From NCBI GenBank assembly GCA_903901395.1, contig CAIUQW010000256.1, positions 1-7,881 on the forward strand: DNA of 7,881 bases, in the 5' to 3' direction. Positions 1 to 5,023 of this stretch are shown in pieces (position 1 is the first letter of the stretch; each line of letters begins with the position of its first letter). The position numbers and the translations under genes were made by a program. Under the pieces are notes generated by a model. That model was not told where the DNA came from and ran no database searches. It saw only the letters and a list, made by a program, of their open reading frames with translations. Source of the DNA: an uncultured Chlorobiales bacterium. GTDB taxonomy: Bacteria > Bacteroidota > Chlorobiia > Chlorobiales > Chlorobiaceae.

Positions 1-801
1 GCGTGGACGTACTGTCGGTTGGGTGAGGGACGATGTGGTGCTTCTCCCAGAGTGTCCGTTACCTTCGCGGGCGGAAGGTGCCAAAGTAACTAAACCGAGA
101 GGGGCTGTGGTTGGGTTGGTAGCCAGTTGGCGGAATACTGTACTTGGTCCTCCGCCGTCCGCTCGTGGCAGCCATTGCACGGGGAAATTCGCACGGAGGA
201 TGGGTGATTGAGTCCGTACTGGCCGGATGAGTTCCTCCAGGCTGGAATGTGGATATCGGATGTTGGTTCCAGCAGGGACGTGAAACATTTGAGGGAGCAA
301 TGTTTGCGCAAAATATTCACGACCGTCGTCAATGATGGCCCAAGTTATTTGTCGGCACAAAAGCGGTGTGAAGTTAGCCCAGTCTTCATTCGCACGGTCG
401 CTGTCCAGGCAGAGGTACAGTTCGTAAAGTTTTTGGAAGTATTCGCAATTGGTCCCAAATAGAGCCCAAACAAATGCGCAAAATGTTGCAACCGAGGCTT
501 TCAGATCATTGTACGAGTCCGGTGGCGCTCGTGGTGCCGATTTATGAAGTGTAATTGCTTCGGCCAGCGTTCGATTCGTGGAGGAGAGTTCTTCCGCCAA
601 TTCCTGTTGCCGAACCGACTCCCTATCTTCTCCCGGCCGGCTGCGGCAGAGCAGGATTGATATTCCTTTCTCGGCTGTGGTATAGTATGCTGCACTGCCG
701 CCCGGGTTAAACCGGAGACCAACAATGTCGTCGATGGCCACTTTGGTGAGGTACATTCCTCGATTGATTGTAACTCCCATGTCCCTCGCCCACCGGTTCA
801 T
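1..801 (-). CDS. Unrecognised protein, 3' end cut by window edge; foreign-looking, possibly eukaryotic retroelement Gag-like
   Basis: Reading the minus strand from the ATG at 799-801, 267 codons run to the window edge without a stop, so the C-terminus lies outside. The frame is also open upstream back to 900, and the residues there look coding, so this ATG is only the first usable start. Numbered from it, residues 1-60 are mixed charged and hydrophobic. Residues 61-90 are Glu/Ala-rich and probably helical. Residues 100-170 are rich in Trp, Phe, Tyr and Cys (for example FCAFVWALFG at 107-116 and CRQITWAIIDDGREYF at 149-164). From about 212 the chain becomes Gly/Ser/Thr/Pro/Arg-rich and low in complexity. 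No signal peptide or known bacterial domain is visible. GC is about 40-58% by line, against about 60% in ftsX, and CGA, GGA, ACA and CCA codons are common. A folded domain with a disordered tail, in this style, recalls Gag-like regions of diatom Copia-type elements. That is an impression from memory, not a match. I am confident it is coding, not of its identity. Confidence 0.6.
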   Translation of the reverse strand, partial: MNRWARDMGVTINRGMYLTKVAIDDIVGLRFNPGGSAAYYTTAEKGISILLCRSRPGEDRESVRQQELAEELSSTNRTLAEAITLHKSAPRAPPDSYNDLKASVATFCAFVWALFGTNCEYFQKLYELYLCLDSDRANEDWANFTPLLCRQITWAIIDDGREYFAQTLLPQMFHVPAGTNIRYPHSSLEELIRPVRTQSPILRANFPVQWLPRADGGGPSTVFRQLATNPTTAPLGLVTLAPSAREGNGHSGRSTTSSLTQPTVRPR

Positions 802-903
802 CGCTTCGCGAATGTGGAGGCGATGCGTGTCGGTCGATTTGGTCTGGCAGAAGAGGGACCATATGTGTGGGATTCCCTGCTGTCCTTGAAGTCCTTTTCT
901 TCA
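802..903 (-). other. Probable junction between ftsX and foreign-looking DNA
   Basis: Directly after the ftsX stop (TGA, complement of 901-903) the same frame continues open for 33 codons before the first ATG of the downstream reading frame. There is no in-frame GTG or TTG. The translation (for example GIPHIWSLFCQTKSTD, complement of about 874-827) looks like protein interior, not an untranslated spacer. This suggests the downstream gene has lost its natural 5' end here. A short direct repeat GTCCTT occurs at 882-887 and 891-896. No ftsX terminator is visible. The GC-rich composition of ftsX stops here. The exact break cannot be fixed by eye; 860-903 is my estimate. Either an insertion or an assembly join would look like this. 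Confidence 0.45.
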
Positions 904-1773
904 GCTCTTTCTCAAAAACCGCGCCACCGAGAAAAGACTCCCGAACAGCCCCAGCGCGACGCCGAGCAGAACAAGCCCAACGCTGACCGTCAGGGCCGAG
1001 GGGTGCAGAATCTGGTAGATCGCCGGTTCGTATTGCAGGAGCGCCTGCTCGAAGATGAGCCAGAGGCCGAGCGCGGCCAGGCCACCGGAGATTAGCCCCT
1101 GAATCATTCCCTCAAAGAGAAACGGGGCGCTGATGAACCAGCGGGTCGCGCCAACGAGGCGCATCGTTTTGATCTTGTCGCGGCGGGCGTACATGGCGAG
1201 ACGGACGGTGAAGGCGTTCAGAATGATGGTAGCCAAGGCGATTACGCCACCGACTCCGGCGGTGATGAGCGTAAAAAGCCGCGCGTTGTGCTCGATGCCC
1301 GCAAGATACTCCTTGTTGTAGCGGATGTCGAGGCCATCGCCAAGCGCCGCGATTTGCGACTCGATACGCTCGATGCCGGACGGCGCGGCGTACTCCGGCT
1401 TGATGCTCAGTTCGACGGAGCGCGGCAACGGGTTCACGCCAAGAATCCCCACGACATCCGCGCCGAAATCACGCGAAAACCTCGAAGCCGCTTCGTTGCG
1501 CGAGATGAAATGGCCATCCGCGACGCCAGGAATCGCCTTCATCCGCTCGCCCAGCGAATCAGCCTGGGCGTCGCCTACACGGTCGTCGAAAAAAACTTCG
1601 AGTTCGACGCGCGAACGCACTTCGTGAATCAGCTGGTAAAAGCTGAAGGAGACCGTCCCGAACATCCCGAGCAGGAGCAGTGAAAAAAATCCCGTGGCGA
1701 TGGTCACGCTTGCCGGAAGCTTGGCCCGGCCAATCCCCGCAAACCCCTCCTTGATGCTGTAGAGCAGACTCAT
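901..1773 (-). CDS. ftsX: Cell division protein FtsX
   Basis: FtsX is the membrane half of the ABC-transporter-like FtsEX complex at the division septum, which in studied bacteria couples ATP hydrolysis by FtsE to activation of peptidoglycan hydrolases. The 290-residue product has the family layout. It has a short cytoplasmic N-terminus, TM1 at about 22-46, and an extracytoplasmic domain of roughly 120 residues (about 47-165). Three C-terminal segments follow at about 166-190, 216-242 and 261-285. The conserved stretch after TM2 is present: MRLVGATRWFISAPFLFEG at 204-222. Length is normal for the family. The start is the ATG at 1771-1773; no Shine-Dalgarno is seen, as for most genes here. ftsE, which often precedes ftsX, is not adjacent: a divergent tRNA lies upstream. 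The stop codon directly abuts the foreign-looking frame. The C-terminal end (RFLRKS) looks natural, so the gene seems complete. Confidence 0.93.
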   Translation of the reverse strand: MSLLYSIKEGFAGIGRAKLPASVTIATGFFSLLLLGMFGTVSFSFYQLIHEVRSRVELEVFFDDRVGDAQADSLGERMKAIPGVADGHFISRNEAASRFSRDFGADVVGILGVNPLPRSVELSIKPEYAAPSGIERIESQIAALGDGLDIRYNKEYLAGIEHNARLFTLITAGVGGVIALATIILNAFTVRLAMYARRDKIKTMRLVGATRWFISAPFLFEGMIQGLISGGLAALGLWLIFEQALLQYEPAIYQILHPSALTVSVGLVLLGVALGLFGSLFSVARFLRKS

Positions 1774-1820
1774 AAAGTCAAAGTGTATTCATCTTTGAAA
1801 AATTTTCTATTGAAGAATCG

Positions 1821-1851
1821 AAAAAAGCTGTTGGAAATCCAACTTTTTTTT
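1821..1851. other. Short hairpin with flanking A and T runs, terminator-like, between ftsX and tRNA-Ala
   Basis: GTTGG (1830-1834) pairs with CCAAC (1839-1843) around a four-base loop. A run of six A (1821-1826) precedes the stem and a run of eight T (1844-1851) follows, so the A and T runs can extend pairing and it can look like a terminator on either strand. No plus-strand gene ends upstream of it. On the minus strand it could stop leftward transcripts before ftsX. It also overlaps the proposed -35 of the tRNA promoter, so the terminator reading is uncertain. Confidence 0.4.
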
Positions 1852-1859
1852 CGGATTAT
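1831..1859 (+). promoter_or_regulatory. Possible promoter of tRNA-Ala
   Basis: TTGGAA (1831-1836), a 17-base spacer and GATTAT (1854-1859) each match four of six positions of the sigma-70 consensus. Initiation about 7 bases downstream would leave a leader of under 10 bases before the tRNA. The position fits well but the boxes are weak, and the -35 lies inside the hairpin at 1830-1843. Confidence 0.35.
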
Positions 1860-1873
1860 TAGGCCATCACGAT

Positions 1874-1946
1874 GGGGCTATAGCTCAGTTGGTAGAGCAT
1901 TTGCATGGCATGCAAAGGGTCAGGAGTTCGAGTCTCCTTAGCTCCA
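1874..1946 (+). tRNA. tRNA-Ala, anticodon GGC
   Basis: The 73-base sequence folds into a full cloverleaf. The acceptor stem GGGGCTA (1874-1880) pairs with TAGCTCC (1939-1945) and contains the G3:U70 wobble pair that is the main alanine identity element. The D stem is GCTC/GAGC (1883-1886 with 1895-1898). The anticodon stem TTTGC/GCAAA (1900-1904 with 1912-1916) encloses loop ATGGCAT, placing anticodon GGC at 1907-1909. The T stem AGGAG/CTCCT (1922-1926 with 1934-1938) has loop TTCGAGT. The discriminator is A1946. The 3' CCA is not encoded and must be added by the CCA-adding enzyme. The tRNA should read GCC and GCU codons. It stands alone on the plus strand, divergent from ftsX, and is followed by a strong hairpin. 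Confidence 0.97.
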
Positions 1947-1964
1947 CAAAAAACTCATCGTAGT

Positions 1965-2003
1965 AATGAAAGAAGCGCAATCCTCCCTGCGCTTCTTTCA
2001 TTT
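1965..2003. terminator. Bidirectional terminator between tRNA-Ala and the convergent membrane-protein gene
   Basis: A perfect 15-bp inverted repeat pairs 1965-1979 with 1988-2002 around an 8-base loop (1980-1987). The outer half of the stem is A/T-rich, giving TTCTTTCATTT on the plus strand and a mirror-image T-rich end on the minus strand. The tRNA ends 18 bases before it and the convergent gene's stop codon is 22 bases beyond it, so it sits where a shared terminator is expected. The uninterrupted U tract is short on both sides, but the stem is very stable. Confidence 0.8.
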
Positions 2004-2024
2004 ATAGCTCTCCGCCTCCCTCGC

Positions 2025-2552
2025 TCAGGCGCGCTTCGCACCGCGTCCCACTCCCGAAACGAGAAAAACCGCTCCCACAAACAGAGAAGCTCCGAGACCA
2101 GCGGCGATGTTCAGCACGCCCGCCACGGCTACTGTCGCCGCGTTCAGCCGGATAACCGCCCCGGTGACCGGAACCGATGCCAGATGAGCAACCGCTGTCA
2201 GTATCGCGAACAGAAAGCTGCTCGCGATGCCGCCCGCGAACGAGACGAAATAGCGCTCGCGCTTCCCCTCTTTAACCGCTTTCTGCCGCTCCATCTGCTT
2301 GAGCGAACCGGGATCGAGCCGGTTCTTCACAGTCTTCGCCACGAGTGCGATCACGAGCAGCACCGGCGCGTACAACCGGTAGACGGCAAAAGTTTCGGAG
2401 CTGTCAGGCATGAAGCCTCCCGCATCGAGCCACGCTGAAGCCTTGCCGAGCATCCAGGTCGAGGTGAAGAAAAACACGCTGCCCCAGAGCAGGGTGATCA
2501 GAATCCAGGTCCAGACCGATTCTGAGGGGTGCTTTTTCGGAGTTTCGTTCAT
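2025..2552 (-). CDS. Small multipass membrane protein of unknown function
   Basis: I do not recognise this family. From the ATG at 2550-2552 the product has 175 residues. Hydrophobic segments lie at about 13-33, 57-73, 102-126 and 136-168 (the last may be one long or two short helices). A strongly charged loop rich in Lys, Arg and Glu spans about 74-101, and the tail GRGAKRA is basic. This suggests three to five membrane spans with the charged loop in the cytoplasm. There is no cleavable signal peptide, and no catalytic or metal-binding motif is visible. An upstream in-frame ATG at 2616-2618 would add 22 residues. It has AAGGA five bases before it, a better ribosome site than the inner start. 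However, the added stretch uses codons rare in the neighbouring genes (CTA, CGA, TCA) and looks unstructured, so I prefer 2552 with little certainty. It is convergent with tRNA-Ala and divergent from purF. GC matches the housekeeping genes. Confidence 0.75.
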   Translation of the reverse strand: MNETPKKHPSESVWTWILITLLWGSVFFFTSTWMLGKASAWLDAGGFMPDSSETFAVYRLYAPVLLVIALVAKTVKNRLDPGSLKQMERQKAVKEGKRERYFVSFAGGIASSFLFAILTAVAHLASVPVTGAVIRLNAATVAVAGVLNIAAGLGASLFVGAVFLVSGVGRGAKRA

Positions 2553-2729
2553 AACGATGTGCTTTGATTGATTTCGGGGTAGAGAACTTCCATGCACACA
2601 AACGGCGCGGCCAGCCATTCAATTCCTTACAGAAGAACATCTTAAAAAATAGTGCCATGCTCCCGGACGGCTCGGGTGGCGAAACCCAGGGTGGCAAAAA
2701 TGCGGATGCGAACGGTTTTGCCTGTCTGA

Positions 2730-2776
2730 TTGTTTTTAATTTTGACCTTGATATATTAGCTTCACCTGCCTTTAAA
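2730..2776 (+). promoter_or_regulatory. Candidate purF promoter region
   Basis: The A/T-rich stretch before purF holds two overlapping sigma-70-like arrangements. One is TTGATA (2748-2753), 17 bases, TTTAAA (2771-2776), giving a leader of about 30 bases. The other is TTGTTT (2730-2735), 16 bases, TATATT (2752-2757). I cannot choose between them. No clear purine-repressor operator or purine riboswitch is visible in the short leader. Confidence 0.4.
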
Positions 2777-2813
2777 AGGTAAAGATTTTACACAATCTCA
2801 AGATTTCACCTAT

Positions 2814-4307
2814 ATGTGCGGAGTTTTCGGCGTTTTTAATTCAAAAACTCCCGCCGAAGATACCTTTTACGGCCTCTACTCTCTTCAGCATCGGGGACAG
2901 GAGGCGGCGGGTATCGTGGTTGCCGAATACAACAAGGCCAGGAAAAAGACGCTGTTCAAGCAGCATAAAGGGCCGGGACTGGTTTCGGAAGTGTTCAGGG
3001 ACGAGCAGATTTTCGAGAACCTGAGCGGCTACGCAGCCATCGGCCACAACCGCTACTCGACAACCGGCGCTTCGAAATCCAACAATAACATCCAGCCCTT
3101 CTCCCTCACCTATCGCTCCGGCAGCCTCGCCATCGCCCATAACGGAAACCTTACCAATTCGCGAGCGCTTCGCAAGGAGCTGACCGAGCAGGGAGTGATT
3201 TTCCAGGCATCATCGGACACTGAAATAATTCCGCATCTGGCGGCCCGAAGCAAGGAGAAGGAGCCGATCCATCAGATTTACGATGCTCTACGGCAGGTCG
3301 AGGGGGCTTATTCGATTGTCATTCTCGCCAACAACCAGATGATCGCAGCCCGCGATCCCTACGGCGTACGCCCGCTGGCGCTCGGCAAGAAGATCGATCC
3401 CGCGACCGGGCACATGGCTTACGTCGTGGCAAGCGAAACCTGCGCATTCGACATCATCAAGGCCGAGTACATCCGCGACATTGCGCCGGGCGAGATTCTG
3501 CTGATCGATCACCTGGCTGTGGACAACGAAAAGCCTGTTTCGATTTTTCTGCCGCCGGTCGAGCGAAAAGCGCGCTGCATCTTCGAGTATGTCTATTTCG
3601 CCCGTCCCGACAGCTTTATTTTCGAGAACTCGGTGGACAAGGTGCGCCGGAACCTCGGAAAGAATCTCGCGCGTGAATCGACCATCGAGCGGAAAGAGAG
3701 CGAAAAAGAGCTGGCTGTAGTCAGCGTGCCCGACTCCTCGAACACCGCCGCGCTCGGCTTCGTCCGGGAAAGCACCAAGCTCGGCAAACCGGCGCGTTTC
3801 GAGCACGGCCTCATCCGCAACCACTATGTGGGACGCACCTTCATCCAGCCTGGCATCCAGAGCCGCGAAATCAAGGTTCGCTCCAAGTACAACATCGTAC
3901 GCGGCGTCATGCAGGGACGCCCGATCATTCTCGTCGATGACTCGATTGTGCGCGGCACGACGGCGAGGATGCTCATCAAGCTGGTGCGCGAGGCCAATCC
4001 CGCGGAGATTCATCTGCATATCAGCTCGCCGCCGATCACCAACCCCTGCTTCTACGGCATGGATTTCCCGACCAAACGCCAGCTCCTGACCCACATGCTG
4101 GCCGACGCGGAACACGAGCTTGGCGACATCGAAAAGATCCGGGAGTACATCGGCGTTGACTCGCTGAAATACCTCTCCATGCAGGGCCTGCTGAACAGCG
4201 TGCCGAAGTTCGATGGTGAACAGTGCAGCTACTGCACCGCATGCTTCAGTGGAGATTACCCGATCCCGATCACCGACGTCACGACCGACAAGGAGGAGAA
4301 CGACTGA
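2814..4307 (+). CDS. purF: Amidophosphoribosyltransferase (glutamine PRPP amidotransferase)
   Basis: PurF catalyses the committed step of de novo purine synthesis: PRPP plus glutamine gives 5-phosphoribosylamine, glutamate and pyrophosphate, in the cytoplasm. The 497-residue product starts Met-Cys-Gly, so removal of Met exposes Cys2 as the Ntn nucleophile; there is no longer propeptide as in Bacillus subtilis. The glutaminase domain (about 1-240) has HRGQE at 26-30, GHNRYSTTG at 77-85, NGN at 110-112 and SSDTE at 133-137. The phosphoribosyltransferase domain has the PRPP loop ILVDDSIVRGTT at 372-383. Cys255, Cys412 and the Cys471/474/477 cluster lie where the B. subtilis-type enzyme binds its 4Fe-4S cluster, so this is the oxygen-sensitive iron-sulfur class, fitting an anaerobe. 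The ATG at 2814 is fixed by the catalytic Cys; no Shine-Dalgarno precedes it. It is monocistronic in appearance, with its own promoter region and terminator. Confidence 0.97.
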   Translation: MCGVFGVFNSKTPAEDTFYGLYSLQHRGQEAAGIVVAEYNKARKKTLFKQHKGPGLVSEVFRDEQIFENLSGYAAIGHNRYSTTGASKSNNNIQPFSLTYRSGSLAIAHNGNLTNSRALRKELTEQGVIFQASSDTEIIPHLAARSKEKEPIHQIYDALRQVEGAYSIVILANNQMIAARDPYGVRPLALGKKIDPATGHMAYVVASETCAFDIIKAEYIRDIAPGEILLIDHLAVDNEKPVSIFLPPVERKARCIFEYVYFARPDSFIFENSVDKVRRNLGKNLARESTIERKESEKELAVVSVPDSSNTAALGFVRESTKLGKPARFEHGLIRNHYVGRTFIQPGIQSREIKVRSKYNIVRGVMQGRPIILVDDSIVRGTTARMLIKLVREANPAEIHLHISSPPITNPCFYGMDFPTKRQLLTHMLADAEHELGDIEKIREYIGVDSLKYLSMQGLLNSVPKFDGEQCSYCTACFSGDYPIPITDVTTDKEEND

Positions 4308-4351
4308 CATCAGTCATCGACGACACGCCGGAAAAACCTATTGATCCTCAG

Positions 4352-4387
4352 AAGCCGTTCATGCTCTCAAGCTGGACGGCTTTTTTT
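4352..4387 (+). terminator. Intrinsic terminator of purF
   Basis: AAGCCGT (4352-4358) pairs with ACGGCTT (4376-4382) around a 17-base loop, and seven T (4381-4387) follow at once. It lies 45 bases after the purF stop codon on the same strand. Confidence 0.8.
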
Positions 4388-4424
4388 GTTGGACGAAACT
4401 CGCAAATACCCGCATCCGGATATG

Positions 4425-4453
4425 AAAAAGGGCCGCTTCTCCGGCGACCCTTT
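4425..4453 (-). terminator. Intrinsic terminator of the dksA-like gene
   Basis: On the minus strand AAAGGG (complement of 4448-4453) pairs with CCCTTT (complement of 4427-4432). One mismatch and three more pairs lie inside, with a loop of about seven bases. A run of five T (complement of 4425-4429) overlaps the end of the stem. It begins 43 bases downstream of the dksA-like stop codon, so the convergent purF and dksA-like genes each have a separate terminator. Confidence 0.75.
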
Positions 4454-4495
4454 CACAATTGCCCTCCTTCACGGCAGGCTGTAATGGCTTGAGAT

Positions 4496-4939
4496 CTATT
4501 TCTTCGTCTGCTTGAACTCGATTCTGACCGAAGTGTGCGGGACGGCTTCGAGGCGTTTCTTGGGGATCGGCTTGCCCGATTTGGTGCAGATGCCGTAGGT
4601 TTTGTTGCGGATGCGGTCGAGCGCCTGATCGACGTAGTGCAGATAGCGCTCGTCGCGGGCGATGAACATGAAGCGCTGCTCGCGATCCATCGTTTCGGTG
4701 CCGTGGTCGGCCATGTGCATCGAGTAGTTCGAGTTGATCGAGTCTTCGACGCTCTCCTCGGAAAGCGATGAACGCAGAATGTCGAGGTCGCGCAGAACCT
4801 CTTCACGCCGTTTCAGCAGCAACTGCCTGAAGTGTTCGAGCTCCTCGTCGGTCAGGTAGGTCTTGGTCAATCTCGTCTCTTCCGCCGGCTCGACAGAGAT
4901 TTCCGGAGCTGGACTGGGTTTCTTCGACATGCTGGTCAT
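4496..4939 (-). CDS. dksA: TraR/DksA-family transcriptional regulator with degenerate zinc finger
   Basis: DksA-family proteins enter the RNA polymerase secondary channel and, with ppGpp in well-studied species, change transcription of rRNA and amino acid genes. The 147-residue product has a Pro/Glu-rich N-terminus (1-28), a coiled-coil region (about 30-112) and the C-terminal finger region with the family signature GIC..SG.PIP..RLEAVP (116-134). Aligned with Escherichia coli DksA, only Cys118 of the four zinc ligands remains; the others are Ser121, Arg139 and Phe142. The DxxDxA tip motif is not recognisable; the tip region instead reads HMADHGTETMDRE (75-87). Zinc-poor relatives are familiar from Bacteroidota/Chlorobiota, and Pseudomonas aeruginosa DksA2 is a known zinc-independent example. 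The start may be the ATG at 4937-4939 or one three codons later (4928-4930). ileS is 64 bases upstream on the same strand, and a private promoter lies between. The family call is firm; functional equivalence to DksA is inferred. Confidence 0.88.
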   Translation of the reverse strand: MTSMSKKPSPAPEISVEPAEETRLTKTYLTDEELEHFRQLLLKRREEVLRDLDILRSSLSEESVEDSINSNYSMHMADHGTETMDREQRFMFIARDERYLHYVDQALDRIRNKTYGICTKSGKPIPKKRLEAVPHTSVRIEFKQTKK

Positions 4940-4994
4940 GGTTTAGAGGTTCCAACGGCAACACAACGGCAAACAGTAAAAAAACGGAAATGTT

Positions 4995-5023
4995 ATAATA
5001 CGATCATGAACCGGATTTTTCAA
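4995..5023 (-). promoter_or_regulatory. Promoter of the dksA-like gene, overlapping the 3' end of ileS
   Basis: On the minus strand TTGAAA (complement of 5018-5023), a 17-base spacer and TATTAT (complement of 4995-5000) each match five of six sigma-70 consensus bases. The -35 lies inside the last codons of ileS and the stop codon is in the spacer. Transcription would start near 4988, giving a leader of about 50 bases. No intrinsic terminator is visible after ileS, so read-through from ileS can add to expression. Confidence 0.65.

Noticed and set aside
208..462. Plus-strand frame of 84 codons and an alternative minus-strand frame at 90-332
   Set aside because: Both are short and overlap the single 300-codon minus-strand frame, which better explains the absence of stops over the whole region.
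501..725. A 74-codon minus-strand frame
   Set aside because: It is in a different frame from the long open one, is short and Arg/His-rich, and shows no recognisable feature.
1288..1683. Plus-strand frames opposite ftsX (also 1325-1627 and 814-1095)
   Set aside because: They are antisense to a clear FtsX with the expected transmembrane layout; composition is that of shadows.
2404..2697. A 97-codon minus-strand frame upstream of and overlapping the membrane-protein gene
   Set aside because: It overlaps that gene in another frame, has no hydrophobic or domain pattern and looks like a shadow.
2742..2757. TTGACC followed closely by TATATT as a purF promoter
   Set aside because: The spacing of four bases is far too short for a sigma-70 promoter; other pairings in the same stretch have normal spacing.
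3288..4310. A 340-codon minus-strand frame opposite purF
   Set aside because: It lies wholly antisense to a fully convincing purF, its residue composition (many Asp, Val, Arg, His) is typical of a shadow of a GC-rich gene, and it shows no domain.
4979..4985. T run on the minus strand just after ileS as an ileS terminator
   Set aside because: No stable stem precedes it; only about three pairs can form.
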